Assembly (NCBI GenBank): GCA_029891345.1
Contig: CM057009.1
Span: 233,731,178-233,795,177, forward strand
Reading direction: 5' to 3'
DNA length: 64,000 nt
Source of the DNA: Dryococelus australis
Lineage: Eukaryota > Arthropoda > Insecta > Phasmatodea > Phasmatidae
The notes beneath the pieces are model-generated. The model had not been told where the DNA came from, searched no databases, and saw only the letters and a list, made by a program, of their open reading frames with translations. Positions 46,700-58,788 of this stretch are shown piece after piece. Position numbers and translations under genes: made by a program. Within the stretch, counting starts at the first letter, position 1; each line of letters opens with the position of its first letter.

Positions 46700-47904
46700 T
46701 ACAGTCAGATACTCGAACACTGATGGACGACACAGACTCGCAGTGCAGTGTTGCCAGTTACAGGTTGCCAGCTGCTGCATATACTGTGGGTTTTCAATAT
46801 GTGTGGAATAACATCAAACTTGGGTAGCCATTACAGGTTAAAGGCAAGAGTATTGAGTTGCAGTGGCTTGAAAATGGAAGGCGATCCGGCAGAGCGATAA
46901 CACATGTGATGGCTGCAGAAATAGTGTGTTACTGTACTGCGTGGAAACTTAGTCACTTCAGTGGGCTTCCAACAGAAGCTGTTTGCCCACATCAATATTG
47001 TTTATTAAACATGTTTCTCTAAACTTTGGGCTTTAGAGTAGCATATGTTTAGTATGTTATCTACGTAAAAGGAGGCGCACATTAAAGATATGAAAACAAA
47101 CTAGTTTAACACAAAGCACGATCTATGCCCTAAGTATTTATTATACACATTTGTATGTCTTTCACAAGGTAAAGAATTTTAAAGGTAATAGAATGTTCTG
47201 ATCATAGTTGTATGTGAATTATTATTTTTGTCCAACTTCAGACAAATTAAAATTCTGGAAAATGTAATGCAAAACATGGTAAAATTTTGTCCAGATAATT
47301 TGTTAGTCATTATCCTATATCAGCATCACTTTGCACATTGAAATACATTGCCATTTTTAGGACAGCAGGATATGTTGCAGAACCTTGAACTACACTTGCA
47401 GCTGTACAACCTGCTTAATAACTTAACATTTTTGTTAAATTTGTACTTACATAAGAAGTAAAAGAAAGAGGAGAAGAAAATTGTTCAAGTATTACGTTAC
47501 AACTACCATCCATCCAATGGGAAACTATGCTTGCTCATAAATGTTTTAGTGAATATGCTGAAGCCATAGATTGGCCATGTACAAATATGAGGAGAGAAAA
47601 CAAGACTGAAAGATGCACAAATGCCCTCTTGGCCCTGTTGCTCCTAAATTTCAAGTTCACAGAGGTAAGCTCTTATTAGGAAGCATCTTCAACACTGTAC
47701 TAGAGGGTGCTACTGAGAGTTCATGCACTGAATTGCATTAGGGGCACACACCTTCATAACAGGGGTGGGAATGTAATCCGTGCAGTAATCTAAATGTATA
47801 CGATGTCATACTTTTAAACATGGAAATTTATTACATTTGAATATTGTTCAAGAGGCATTTTACTTACTGCTCCTGATGAGCCACCACTGATGTGTAATGT
47901 TTCA
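46700..47904. other. Unassigned, possibly gypsy upstream part
   Basis: No clear domain. The sequence from about 47460 to the RT fragment may be decayed gag or protease of the gypsy element, but no zinc knuckle or protease motif can be read. Confidence 0.35.
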
Positions 47905-48490
47905 CAGTTGACTTGTTGCAGACATTTGAGAAACTCCAGCTAGGTACCAAGTCACAAGATCTGTGTATGGTATATATGCATAATGGCTTATTCTGCTATG
48001 GTTGCCTTCCATTTGGCTTATAATGAAAAACTGTACTCCTAGATTGATATAGAAGCATTGTCTGTTATCTTTGGGTTAAAAAATTTTCTAATATCGGTAT
48101 GGCAGAAAGTTTATTATTGGTTACATACCATATTATTGGGAAGCATTTTAGTGCTCTGCAGATTGCTGCCAACATTGCAGAAGTGGACTGTGTTCTTTCA
48201 AGGTTTTGATTACACAGTGCAGTACATCAAAAGTCAGGACCATGGTAAAGTAAACTGGTTTTTAAGGCTCCCACCACCATCTTTGGAATAGTCAAGAGTA
48301 GTTTTTATATCTGCTGACAGACACTGCAGAATTTTTGCTGGTTATGGCACAGAAAATTATGAAGGCAACTGAAAAAGACTCAAGGCTTGGGCAAAGTTAT
48401 TTGCCATGTGAGAGATGACTGGCCAGTGAAAGTGGGGTTGTACCAGTGGGCTGAACCCTTTGTCAGGCAGATCAAAAAATTTAACATTAA
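47905..48490 (+). pseudogene. Gypsy-type pol fragment: RT end and RNase H
   Basis: Plus-strand frames give an RT phrase (LCMVYMHNGLFCYGCLPFG, about 47960-48020). Then comes an RNase H region (48042-48290) with GLKNFLISVW and FFQGFDYTVQYIKSQDHGK, and then the RNase H-integrase connection. This is the order in Ty3/gypsy LTR retrotransposons (Metaviridae), a retrovirus-like group. Most of RT is missing between about 48020 and 48042, and several stops and frame changes occur after 48291. The frame is cut at 48490 by the Tigger-type element. It is described only as found; it is clearly dead. Confidence 0.75.
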
Positions 48491-48492
48491 TA

Positions 48493-50299
48493 CAGTCTAA
48501 CCCCAACATAATGAACATGTAGGTAACGAAAACGGCAATCTAAATTAGAGGTTTTCAAACAATTCCAAAAAATTATGAAAATAATAAAATATCTTTGCTA
48601 AAATATAATAAATTACAATGAAAACCTAACAAAAATACATTCACTGCCTATGGCATAATACGTAGGTATGGTATTTTTCAGTAGATACCCTTAAACATCT
48701 GCCAAAACACGAAAAACAAAACAAAAAAATAGGTTGAAATCCATTTAAAACTATGGTGGCTGCAATTTGAGGTGGCGTGCGCGCCTAGCGAGTTTGACTT
48801 TACGTGACACATGACATCACAAAGGGTGCCTTTGTTCTTCACCCCTTCCTCCACGTACCGAGCAAGGTGGTAACTCACTGGATTCTCATTTGAATGAACC
48901 CGGGCTCGCATCTCGGTCTGGTCATACTGATTTCGGTTTTCCATGGTTTTCCAAAATCACTCCAGGCGAATGGTGGGATGAGTCTCTAACAAAGGTCATG
49001 GCCGATTCCTTCCAAATCCTTCTCCAATCCATCTTCCCTGTGCAACTTGCACCGTCTTTAATGACCTCGTCAACGAGACATTAAGCCCAATTACGTACCT
49101 ACCGCTCTCCCTCCCTCCCTCCCTCCACATCTCAGCCTTAGCCTCACTCATTGCCTAACTACCCTACAACCACGTGCACATTGCAACAGTGGCATCCAAT
49201 AACAGTGTGTGTTATAGATCTTTCCTTTACCTCCAATGAGCACTTTTTATCTAATGATCACGCTGTTGCCATGTTCCTTAAGGCTTTGTGTGCTGTGTTT
49301 AGTTTTGGGATGTTTTTTAATAGTGGTGTCATAAGTTGGATTTTTGACTTTCCTTCTTTGATTTTGACTACGGATTGCAATTGTAATTGACTGCATTGCC
49401 TGTTTACAACCTGCTTACGCTATTTTTTTATGGGAATATGATTTAATTTTTTGTTTTGGATTTTGGTTTTGTTCTTTTTATTGGTGACTCCTTTAAGTTT
49501 TTTCCTACAACTTTGGATACAACACATTCTATCAGTGATAGCGGTGTGTCAGCAGCGCCCATTTCTACTGCAACCCGCCTCGCTTTTCTGTCACATGTGT
49601 CGCAGTTGCCCTTGAAAAGTAGGTTGCATCCTTCGCACCAGCTATGTGCGCCTGTCACGTCAGCTGACTTTACATGTGCCACTACAGACTGTCAGTGTGT
49701 TGAATAAATGAAGGCATGATTGTGGTGCAACTACAAATAATTGTTTATTTGTTAATTAATTTTAGTTTAGTGAGAAAGTTGGCCTTCGCATTTGCTAAAA
49801 ATGTTTGTTGGCCAAAAATATATCCGTAGTACGTGCCACAATGTTTACATTTTTGTAGCGGTAAGAGGATGTCCATGGCCTTGTGAGATGCACATTTCTC
49901 TCCAAAATACTTTTGCTTATTGTAATAAATTTGTATTTCATTAATAAATCATCTTTTGTACAAAAAGGCTTTTGGAAATAGAGTTTGCACTTGTTAAAAA
50001 TGAAGCAGCACACAATGTTTAAACTTTAGTTTCGTAAGTACAGATAGTTTATGGTCTTGTGGGGTACCATTTCATTTGCAGAAAATCTACCTAGTGAATT
50101 ACTTTAGTATTTAATTTAAATAAAAGTATTATTTTACACCATTGATGACAAAACACTGTCTTAGTATGAAAAAACGTGTTTATATAACAACTTGTTGGTG
50201 TTGGGGTGTTAAAATAGGTGAATTTGAATTTAACAAAACAGCAGAATAGAAAAGATATTTTCAGGAACCACAACATTTTGTTAAACTGGGGTTCTACTG
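48493..50299. mobile_element. Non-autonomous Tigger/pogo-type element
   Basis: Left end CAGTCTAACCCCAACATAAT; right end, reversed, CAGTAGAACCCCAGTTTAAC. TA flanks both sides (48491-48492 and 50300-50301). The termini resemble those of the Tigger at 8205-11098. The 1,807-base interior has no transposase and holds a SINE (48856-49083), a CCCT microsatellite near 49101-49124 and AT-rich sequence. It interrupts the gypsy pol fragment. Confidence 0.7.
48856..49083 (+). mobile_element. tRNA-derived SINE of an orthopteroid-like type
   Basis: The head ACCGAGCAAGGTGGTAACTC then ACTGGATTC corresponds to a tRNA A-box region and GGGCTCGCATCTC to a worn B-box. The body TTTCGGTTTTCCATGGTTTT, CACTCCAGGCGAATGGTGGG and CGTCAACGAGACATTAA resembles, from memory, a SINE very common in locusts and relatives. 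It lies inside the Tigger-type element. Confidence 0.7.
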
Positions 50300-50301
50300 T
50301 A

Positions 50302-51698
50302 GGGGCATGGTTTACAGGTGTAGTCCAAATTTAAATTAGAATTTCATAATATATTTTTATTTCACTTTTTCCCATTTTACAGTTATTAATAATTATCTGT
50401 GGTCTTCTTTGGACCATATAGACAAGATAACCAAACGAAAAGTTTTCTTTAAGCAACAAAAAAATAATAATTTTACATTAATAGAAAAATTGAGTTAAAC
50501 ATTTTAAAAACATCAACATTTACGTAATGCTGCTACGTAAACTCTCATATCAATATTTTCAAATAAAGGCATTATTACTATTAATGGAACAGTGATATTG
50601 GCTCCAAAAATCATGATAAAACACACTACCTATTATACAATTCAAAGCAAACACAAATCACGCACTGAATGTGCAGGATTTAAAGTGCACAATACTTAAA
50701 CTGATATTTATGTTGCACCAAGTGTAGTTAATTCATGGCACATTGAGTATACACAGCCTTTCACAGATGCCAGGCGAGCGCGTTGGGCAGACGACTGGGC
50801 GATAGATGAGTTCGCCGTAGTTGTGTGTATGACGCTTTTTCAATGTACGTCACTCAGACCTGTCCTTTAGATTGCAGAGTTAGTTGTCAGTTTAGAATAT
50901 GATGCAATAATGACTAGACTATAACGGAACTTTAAATGAGGCAACCTGGCATTTAAACAATAGGGTACAATCTCCATTTAAAAAATAACCCTTACAATAC
51001 AAAAGCATATTACAATTTTACTGACTTACAAACACACACACAAAAGTTTAAAATCTCTGAAATGTTTAGTTTTTGTTAACATTTAAACACTTGATATGAA
51101 ATTAAAAGTACGAAAAGATGAATCTTGCCTTTCTTGAAAAAGGCTTAAATTTTCTTTTGTTTGGCACCGGAATTGATGTTTTTGTTTGTAACACACCATG
51201 CTTGAATTGTTTTATTATTTATAACTTTTCCGCTATAGTTTTAACTGTCCTTTTACACTTTATTGGCGTTGTGAAAACGAGCGAACAATGACCCGGGTTG
51301 GCAATCGATAAACTGGAAAGACGTGTTTCTTCCGGGGGGGGGGGGGATAACTGAGGCAGTGTCCAAAACCGAAATGGCAAATTTGTTATTTTGTAATTTT
51401 TCATTTCAGAAGTATCACTCCGGAAGTTGTCGACAGTCACTTGTGTAGCACTCACGGTGACATTTTTACATTAACAGTGAAAAATATTTCTGCCATCATC
51501 ACTGGAATGTTGCGTATACATTAATAAATAATAAAATAATAAGTAATGCGATAACGACTTCAAAAAAATTTGTTGCGAAATATATATAAACAAAGCACAA
51601 CAGTTACCTGCTTTTTAAAACATGCCTAGTGTATTTTATGAACAATTATTAGTTTTATAAAATATTTGCGCATGTGTTCATTTTGTATTTTTGCTTTA
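50302..51698. other. No recognised gene
   Basis: AT-rich with a GC-richer patch at 50760-50890 and a 13-base G run at 51335-51347. A minus-strand frame at 51455-51219 opens at a GTG rather than an ATG and has no recognised domain. Confidence 0.45.
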
Positions 51699-51938
51699 GG
51701 CTGTTCACAGTAAAGTGAGCACTTTTTAAGGCCCTACCACCAGCCATTAGCCATTAATAATTAATAATTATGTGTATTTACAATCTCAGACATTACCTGT
51801 GGAGAGTGGTGAAAGTATACACCGTATTTATCAGTCACATGGCAATGTTGATATTAAAAAGTGGCGGGAAAACAAAAATTGGCAATAAGGAATAATTTGG
51901 AAGGGCCTTAAAAAGTGCTCACTTTACTGTGAATAGCC
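51699..51938. mobile_element. MITE of the GGCTnTTCACAGTAAAGTG family
   Basis: This copy has the best-conserved termini: GGCTGTTCACAGTAAAGTGA on the left and, reversed, GGCTATTCACAGTAAAGTGA on the right, continuing to GCACTTTTTAAGGCCCT on both sides. Length is 240 bases with no coding. Flanks are TTTA and TATA. Confidence 0.85.
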
Positions 51939-52154
51939 TATAACATTCGCTGCTAGATAGAAAATATGAAATACCACATTACCAAAGACGTCACCATTTT
52001 TGTCAACAAAATCTGCCATTTCAGACATGGCCTGAGATGAGTCGGAGTCCAAAGCGCTTCAATGGACTGAAATGTATGTCTCACGCAGGTTTCTGCGAAA
52101 GGCTGATAGTTTAAAGAGATAAATATCAGCTCACGCGGCACAGCGATAAATGTA

Positions 52155-52838
52155 ACTTACCTCTGCTTGTTAAACAACACACTTTACAGCATCGCCTGAC
52201 CGCCGCACGGATAAGCTGAAAACCAGTTTGTGTGTCTATATATATATATATCATGCAATTCAAAGTGATCTAATAGTTTTGTATTTTCATGTAATGGAAC
52301 CCTTTATAATAGCTCTACATAAAGGTCAAATTAAGGTTTAAATTGAACGTATATATTATAAATGTATAATAAACTGCATTCCTCGCATGTTTTCAAGAGG
52401 ATTTGTTTCGCACTCTTGCGCAAATGTTACATCTTCTAATTACTAATTGGCTATTTTGGCTGGGTAGGAACCTTCAATTAGTTTTCTACATTTCCTACTT
52501 ACCTCTGCTTGTTAAACAACACACTTTACAGCATCGCCTGACCGCCGCACGGATAAGCTGAAAACCAGTTTGTGTGTCTATATATATATATATCATGCAA
52601 TTCAAAGTGATCTAATAGTTTTGTATTTTCATGTAATGGAACCCTTTATAATAGCTCTACATAAAGGTCAAATTAAGGTTTAAATTGAACGTATATATTA
52701 TAAATGTATAATAAACTGCATTCCTCGCATGTTTTCAAGAGGATTTGTTTCGCACTCTTGCGCAAATGTTACATCTTCTAATTACTAATTGGCTATTTTG
52801 GCTGGGTAGGAACCTTCAATTAGTTTTCTACATTTCCT
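52155..52838. repeat. Perfect tandem duplication, 2 x 342 bp
   Basis: Units 52155-52496 and 52497-52838 read identically by eye, including the (TA)n run. Each starts with ACTTACCT, which on the minus strand is AGGTAAGT, a consensus splice donor. The first 60 bases are GC-richer with several CpG (CGCCTGACCGCCGCACGG). No terminal repeats of a transposon are seen. The unit could hold a duplicated 5' exon and promoter of a minus-strand gene, or be a local copy error in the genome or the assembly. Confidence 0.9.
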
Positions 52839-53222
52839 AAAAGTTATTTTGCATGGCTTTTGTGAATTTCTCTTGTAATCCAGGAACTGAGCTCATAGGT
52901 ACCAAATTATTATTTGGGGGGAATTATTTGGATTTTCATTTGGTTATACTAGTCTGAGTTTTAACTCTTCAACAGAATACTGTAACTATAATACCCATCT
53001 GGTTTAGTTTCAACATATTATGTTTCCAAGTTGAATGTATATGAAGTTTTAGTATCCACGAAAGCAAACATTTTGATTCCCTACTTGGCCGACTTATTCT
53101 GAACTAACTGCTTGAAATATCAATGTGTTCTGAATGCTGATAGCTGCTCATGTGCTGCAATAAATTAACTTTCAAAGAAATTGTTTTGAAAACTGGCTAT
53201 AAAGATTTTGTACAACTTTTGA
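52839..53222. other. No recognised gene
   Basis: AT-rich sequence between the duplication and the 5'-truncated LINE. It may contain the rest of the piggyBac target of that LINE, but no piggyBac phrase is readable. Confidence 0.45.
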
Positions 53223-55206
53223 TTGATGCTGGCTTATCAGATGCTTTTCTTTGAAGTGTATTATGGGCAGGAGATTTTGAAAATGAAGAAGAAGTGCAGA
53301 AAATTACATGTCAAGTGGAGAAATGAAGGGATGATAAGATCTAAAGAAATTATGAAACAAATGGATAGGGAGTTTGAAAGGAAGATCAAACAGGCAAAGA
53401 ATGTATTTCTGGGGAACATGGTGGAAGAAGGAAAAGGCAAGGAATGGGGGAAATTGTTTAGGTATGTTAGGAGGTTAAGGGGAGGAGAGGAAGGAATCCC
53501 TCTACAAATAGGAAGGGATGGTAGGCATGCAACAAATGACCAAGAAAAATCGGAGATGCTGCAAGGACAGTACTTGTCAGTGTTTGAGGCAAAGGAAGGT
53601 TGGAATAGGGGGCAAACAGGGTTCGGGGGGTGTTTAGTGAGTTTAAGATGAGGGAGTGGGAGATAGAAAAGGTAATTAGGGGTTTGGAGAGCAGTAAGGC
53701 AGGGGGTCCAGATGGGCTAGGAAAGGCAGCACTAAAGTTTGGTGGCAGGGAGTTGGCAAAATATTTATAAGTGCTGTTTAAAAAGTCCTTAGGAGAGGGT
53801 AAGTTACCACAAGATTGGAAGGATGCTGTGGTGATACCTATACACAAGCAGGGAGAGGATAGGGGGAGGCCTGGCAGCTACAGACCGGTGAGTCTCACAT
53901 CAAGGAAAAGTAATGGAGAGACTGGTGGTGCAGTATGTGGTGAGGGTTATGAACAATAGGAATTGGTTGGATGAGTTACAGCATGGTTTCAGGAGGGGAT
54001 ACTCATGTGAGACTCAGCTCGCTGGGTTATTAGAGGATCTGGTGCAGGTAGTTGATGAGGGGAAGCAGGTGGATGCCTGTTTCATAGATTTTGAGAAGGC
54101 ATTTGTTAAGGTGGCCCATGGGACATTGATGAGGAAAGTGGAGGTGCTGATACCAGACAGGAGGGTAGTGGAATGGATAGGAGACTTTCTCAGGGGAAAA
54201 GGCAGAGGGTGAAAGTGGGGGAGGCAATATGGGAGGAAGAGGAGGTTACGTCAGGGGCACCACAGGGAAGCGTGCTGGGTCCTTTGTTATTTACATGGGT
54301 TTGGGGATTAGAGGAAAAATCAGATTGTTTGCAGATGATTGTGTTGTATATGCTGAGGTAGGAGAGGGGAGCGGGTATGTGCAAGCGGACATTGATAAGA
54401 TATGGTTGTGGACCAGAAAAAAATAAAATGAAGATAAATGTAAGAAAAACTAAGGTAGTGAGGTTCACAGGGAACAAGATGATAAGCAGGGACATGTACA
54501 GATGGGAGGGACAAGAGATAGAAGAAGCAGCAGAATATAAGTATCTAGGGATTGTACTGCAGGGAGACCTCAGGTGGAAAAAACAGGTAGAGAGGGTGGT
54601 TGCAAAGGGAAGAAGGGCTCTGGGTATGCTGGGAAGGGTGCTGAATGGAGTCAGCTGTGAGGTGAAGGAGAAGGTGTATGGCACAATGGTACGGCCAATG
54701 TTATAATATGCTGCAGCAGTATGCGACCCGTATGTGGAGGTGGAGGTGCGAGAACTGAAAAAGGTGAAGAGAAAGGCAGCAAGATGGGTGAAGGGTAGGT
54801 GGAGAAGGCAGGGGCAAGATGGTGAGGAAGAAGGGAACTATAGGCCATCAGTGATGATGAAAGAAATAGGGTGGAGCTCATTGAAGGACAGGAGGAAAGT
54901 TGAATGGTTAGTCTGGACGTATAGGGTGGTGAATGAAAAGGGAGGATGGGGAGGGCTACACTGCAAGCTAAGTAAGGGGGTGTTTTGAGGAAGAGGAAAC
55001 AACAGTGAGAAGCTTCAGAGGGTGTGGAGGAGAACGGAGCGAGATAGGCAGTCTATGCTTGTGAGGTCTGTGAGGGAGTGGAATGTGTTGAGGGAGGAAT
55101 TGGTATGTGTGAGAGGGGTTGGTAAATTCAGGAAGGGAGTGGAAAAGGAGTAGGTTAGGTGAAGGAGAGGTGAGAGAGCTCGCCACCAGGTGGTAGCCTA
55201 ATTGCA
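53223..55206 (+). pseudogene. CR1/L2-like LINE ORF2 C-terminal half, G-rich
   Basis: A 5'-truncated reverse transcriptase copy on the plus strand, much richer in G than its surroundings. Order: FERKIKQAKNVFLGNMVEEG; ESSKAGGPDGLGKAALKFGG (about 53690-53755) ending in a stop at 53767-53769; LPQDWKDAVVIPIHKQGEDR and YRPVSLTS; a frameshift; LDELQHGFRRGYSCETQLAG and VDACFIDFEKAF (palm Asp in place); a frameshift near 54200; TSGAPQGSVLGPLLF; IRLFADDCVVYAE with the catalytic Asp pair; thumb YKYLGIVLQGDLRWKKQVE; and a C-terminal Trp/Arg-rich region to about 55150. All RT motifs are present but in several frames. Confidence 0.85.
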
Positions 55207-55228
55207 AGTGTATGTATGTATGTAAGTG
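55207..55228 (+). repeat. LINE 3' microsatellite tail
   Basis: The LINE ends GCCTAATTGCAAGTG then (TATG)n. A short tetranucleotide tail rather than poly(A) is typical of the CR1/L2 group. The piggyBac sequence resumes directly after it. Confidence 0.65.
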
Positions 55229-55445
55229 TATCCCAAACATCATTGAATCGTAGACATTTAAGAAGGGAACAAAACTTTTTCTCGCTCACGGCCAGATAAC
55301 ACAACACTATTCCATAATCTTTGGAGTTATCCCACATTTGAATTAAATGATTTCTCGAGTTACAGAATTCTCCACTTATACGCAGAACTCCTACGAAGGC
55401 CCGTATTTCGAGTTTGTCTGTCTCTCTGGTATCATGCAACCTTTG
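55229..55445 (-). pseudogene. piggyBac transposase fragment
   Basis: The minus-strand frame contains DTRETDKLEIRAFVGVLRIS, then LIQMWDNSKDYGIVLCYLAV and KFCSLLKCLRFNDVWDT. This is the conserved block at the start of the piggyBac DDE domain (LEIRAFIG ... LWDN ... LLRCLRFDD). It stops at the LINE tail, so the LINE inserted inside it. The N-terminal acidic part may extend to about 55850 in broken frames, and the catalytic remainder is not visible left of the LINE. Confidence 0.75.
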
Positions 55446-56039
55446 AAATCTCTCTCTAATTTTAGAATGTAAATATTAGTACAAATTTTAATGGTCTGCA
55501 CAATGTTTATTAGAATCAAGTTTTTTAGCATTACTATTATTTTTCTTAGGCCCTGGAAGAAGTTTTATGATAATATAGGCCCAAGTTCGAACACTTTCTG
55601 TATACCTTTCTTTATTTCATTGTCTTGTTTGTACCAAAATAATACCTGCATGACTCTTATTCATGTTCATCACTACTTCTCTCATCTTCTTCTGTAGTTG
55701 TACTAGTTGCCCTTTGGATGAATTTTTTGTTCAGATTCCGTGTAATACTCACTATTTTGTAAGCAATTCTCATTTAACTCTTCTTCTGTGTCTCCTACAC
55801 TAACTTTACAACTACAAGTACACTTGTTCAGCCATTGTTGTAGGATACCTGTTTCACTGGTGCACTCAATACTTCACTTCTTGGGAGCAGACATTTCTTT
55901 ATGGCACATTAAAAATAAATAAAAATTTTACACAGTAGGCACAAGAACTATGTAGCAGTAATTTGTTTTTGGATTGCAGTACTGGTTTCTCTTATGGTCA
56001 CTGTGAGACTGGCTTTGGAACATCTCCCACCTGGACAGC

Positions 56040-56965
56040 TACTAAGGAAGGGGTGTATCTGCAACTATTTGTGGCCGACATACTGGTGCCACAATATCTC
56101 GGGACTACAGGGGTAGTAACCCATGTGGCTGAAGAAGGGTTAAGGGAAAAGGTTTTGCAAGAACTTCATGCTAATCATTTTGGTATTTGTAAGATGATGA
56201 TAGGTATGTGCAGTGGCTTAACATAGACAAAAACCTTATGAAATGATTGTGGTAAAATGTCAGGAATGTTTGCAAAGTAAACTAATGCCAGAGAAATCCA
56301 TGCTGTTACCATGGAACTGTCCACAATGGTCATGGCATAGAGTGCATATCAATGTCGTTAGATTTTCTGTTGGAAAATACACAGCTAGTTCAGCTACAAT
56401 CTTGTGGCAGTTGATGATCTGGTTCATAACTTACGGTGTCCCGAAAAGTTTTTCTCTGATAACAGCACACAGTTCATGTTTCAAAGTTTATTAAACTTTA
56501 ATAACAAAAGTATCAAGCATACCTTTTCTCTGCCGTGTCACCCGTCCACCAACAGCCGTGCAGAATATATGGTAAAAACCTTCAAAAACAAACTTAAGGC
56601 CCTTGTTCATTCCTACGTACCATTGTAAGTTACATTACCGTGGTTCCTTCTTGTTTAGTGCATCACACCTCATTCAGTCATGTTTGGTAGAGTCATTTGT
56701 AACTGTCTGTCACTACTCACCCCATCAGTCTTGTCAGTTCTGAATAGCTGCTTCACAGTTACCACATAACAGTGTTTCATTCATGGTTGGTAGTTTGGTG
56801 CATTACAGATCCTACAGTAAAGGGGGGAAAAAAGGGTAGCAAATATGGTTTGTTGACAAACTATGTCTCTTATTGTAAAATTCAAGGAGACATTGGTCTC
56901 ACTGCACACAGGCATGCAGACCATGAGCCGAAACTCAAATTACCAGATGCACCAAGTTTCAAAAT
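56040..56965 (+). pseudogene. Gypsy-type integrase fragment
   Basis: Zinc-binding region: LREKVLQELHANHFGICKM (two His spaced as in HHCC) and VKCQECLQSKLMPEK (the two Cys). Core: RVHINVVRF in place of the usual Asp-containing phrase, then SDNSTQF and CHPSTNSRAEYMVKTFKNKL, which hold the second Asp and the final Glu. A C-terminal segment with RHADHEPKLKLPD follows near 56900-56950. This is the Ty3/gypsy layout. The first catalytic Asp is replaced by Asn in the readable frame, and frameshifts occur near 56220, 56400 and 56630. It may be the other half of the pol fragment ending at 48490. Confidence 0.75.
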
Positions 56966-58788
56966 ACCTCATCTTTATTTCACAATAACCTCCAGAGTAC
57001 ATGACTATTTGTCGTCATAATAATATCAGGCTGAGAACCACTCTTGGGTTTCAACATTCAATTTTAATCAGGCACAATCAACACACACACTTCACAAAGA
57101 TAGAATGGATAGTATCAATCACAGGTTAAGTATCCAATGTACAATAAACACTATTGGATAATTAACTATATCTTATGTTGATTCTCCCTAAAGAGTGTAG
57201 AATTCACTCAAATACCTACTCAAATACCTCTCAACAAGGTGACCCACAAGAGTCAGTAAAAAGAAAATAACCATTCCAATTACTAACATTGAAAATAATG
57301 CTGATAGTTACATGCGACTATGAAACATCATCATACAGAGATATGGATTGCTCATAACTATTGTGGGTGCATACTTCACTCAAACTCAATAAATGCCTTT
57401 GCTGAATTTAACATATTTGTTTATTAAAGCCACACTCTATAAAGACTGGTACCAAACAGTCCACCTTAATACATCACAAATCAAAACCACAAAAATGTGA
57501 TGCAGAAATTCTTTGTTCACACTACTTATAATACTCCACTCAAAATAAACCCCTCCGGAAAATTAGTTGGCTAACCACTAAAAGTCTTACATGACTTGCT
57601 TTCTTTATAGAGATATAAACAACTATAAAATTAATCGTGCACACACACTTTCATACATCGGTAACTAAATTTAAAAAATATACAAGTAAAACAAAGAACT
57701 ATGGGCAGGGAACACGTATTAAAAATACACAATTAGGAACCTGTATAAAAAATAATAGCTCAAGGTTGCCGATGAACAGGTTAACCCAATAACGCTTCTT
57801 TCCAGTGCCATTGCCAGCTCGTTATAATAAGTTACAATCACTGATAAATCCAAATACTCTTCATTGCCCCTAGCCTGTTGCCCATACTGTTGTGTATGAA
57901 TAAAATCTTTAAATTTAATCTGTCTACATTTATGCCACTCTATGATCTAAAAACTGTACAAAAGGGGGTCAAAAGTTGCCATCTTAAACATTAAAATGGC
58001 CCACTGGCATGCCAAAACATTTCCAAACAAGGTGATGCAATCAACCAAAAACTACGCCTTTCCCTAAACAATTTACTAACCAGTTTTTAAATACATCACG
58101 ACTGTAGTGAATCACCGAAATGTGTAATTTACAAACCCTTCTGCTGACACAGTGGTAAAGCACAGAGAGGTCCACCACTTACCATAACAGTTTAACCTAG
58201 ACGTAATCACACCCACATTCACGCCGGCTGTGGCAAAGTCAAACGGACCTTCATGTTGACAGCAGTGATCACTGGCGGCGACAATCAGGGCTGGCGGTGA
58301 GAAGAGAAGTGAAAAACCAGCCAGCACCGTACCCAAGCCTAGTCTCTGCTGGAGGGGGGAGAGAGGTAGAGGGGAGAAAGGAGGGGAAACTGGGGTGGAG
58401 TTAAATGGCTTCAGTTAGCCCACACAGCCAGAAGACGATACACTCAGTTGTCTCAACTGTGTTCAGTTCCATGAGTGCATCTTACAAATAGGGGAAGATG
58501 GTGTGGATACACAACAAATAGTGAGTTGTGACAGTACAGAGGATAATGTTATCCTAAATAAAGTAAACAAGTGCAAACGTGACTACAGACAAAAACAATG
58601 AGAGTGTAAACTCATCATTCATACAGGGGTTCAAAGTCTTTGAACACACTACTGTAGCTATAATAATAGTCTCGAAATCACATTGTAGGTTTGAAATACT
58701 TTCTAAAAAAATTGTATGTAAACTAAAGTTTCATATGTAAAAATTTGTCAAATTGTTGTTGGTGACACAATTATTAATGAGGGAGTAC
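56966..58788. other. Unassigned, downstream of gypsy integrase
   Basis: No coding motif. 58190-58400 is GC-richer and purine-rich. It may be the 3' non-coding part of the LTR element, since an LTR-like unit follows at 58789. Confidence 0.35.

Noticed and set aside
51219..51455. A 78-codon minus-strand frame as a gene start
   Set aside because: It opens at GTG rather than ATG, and its proline run is just the poly-G tract; no domain.
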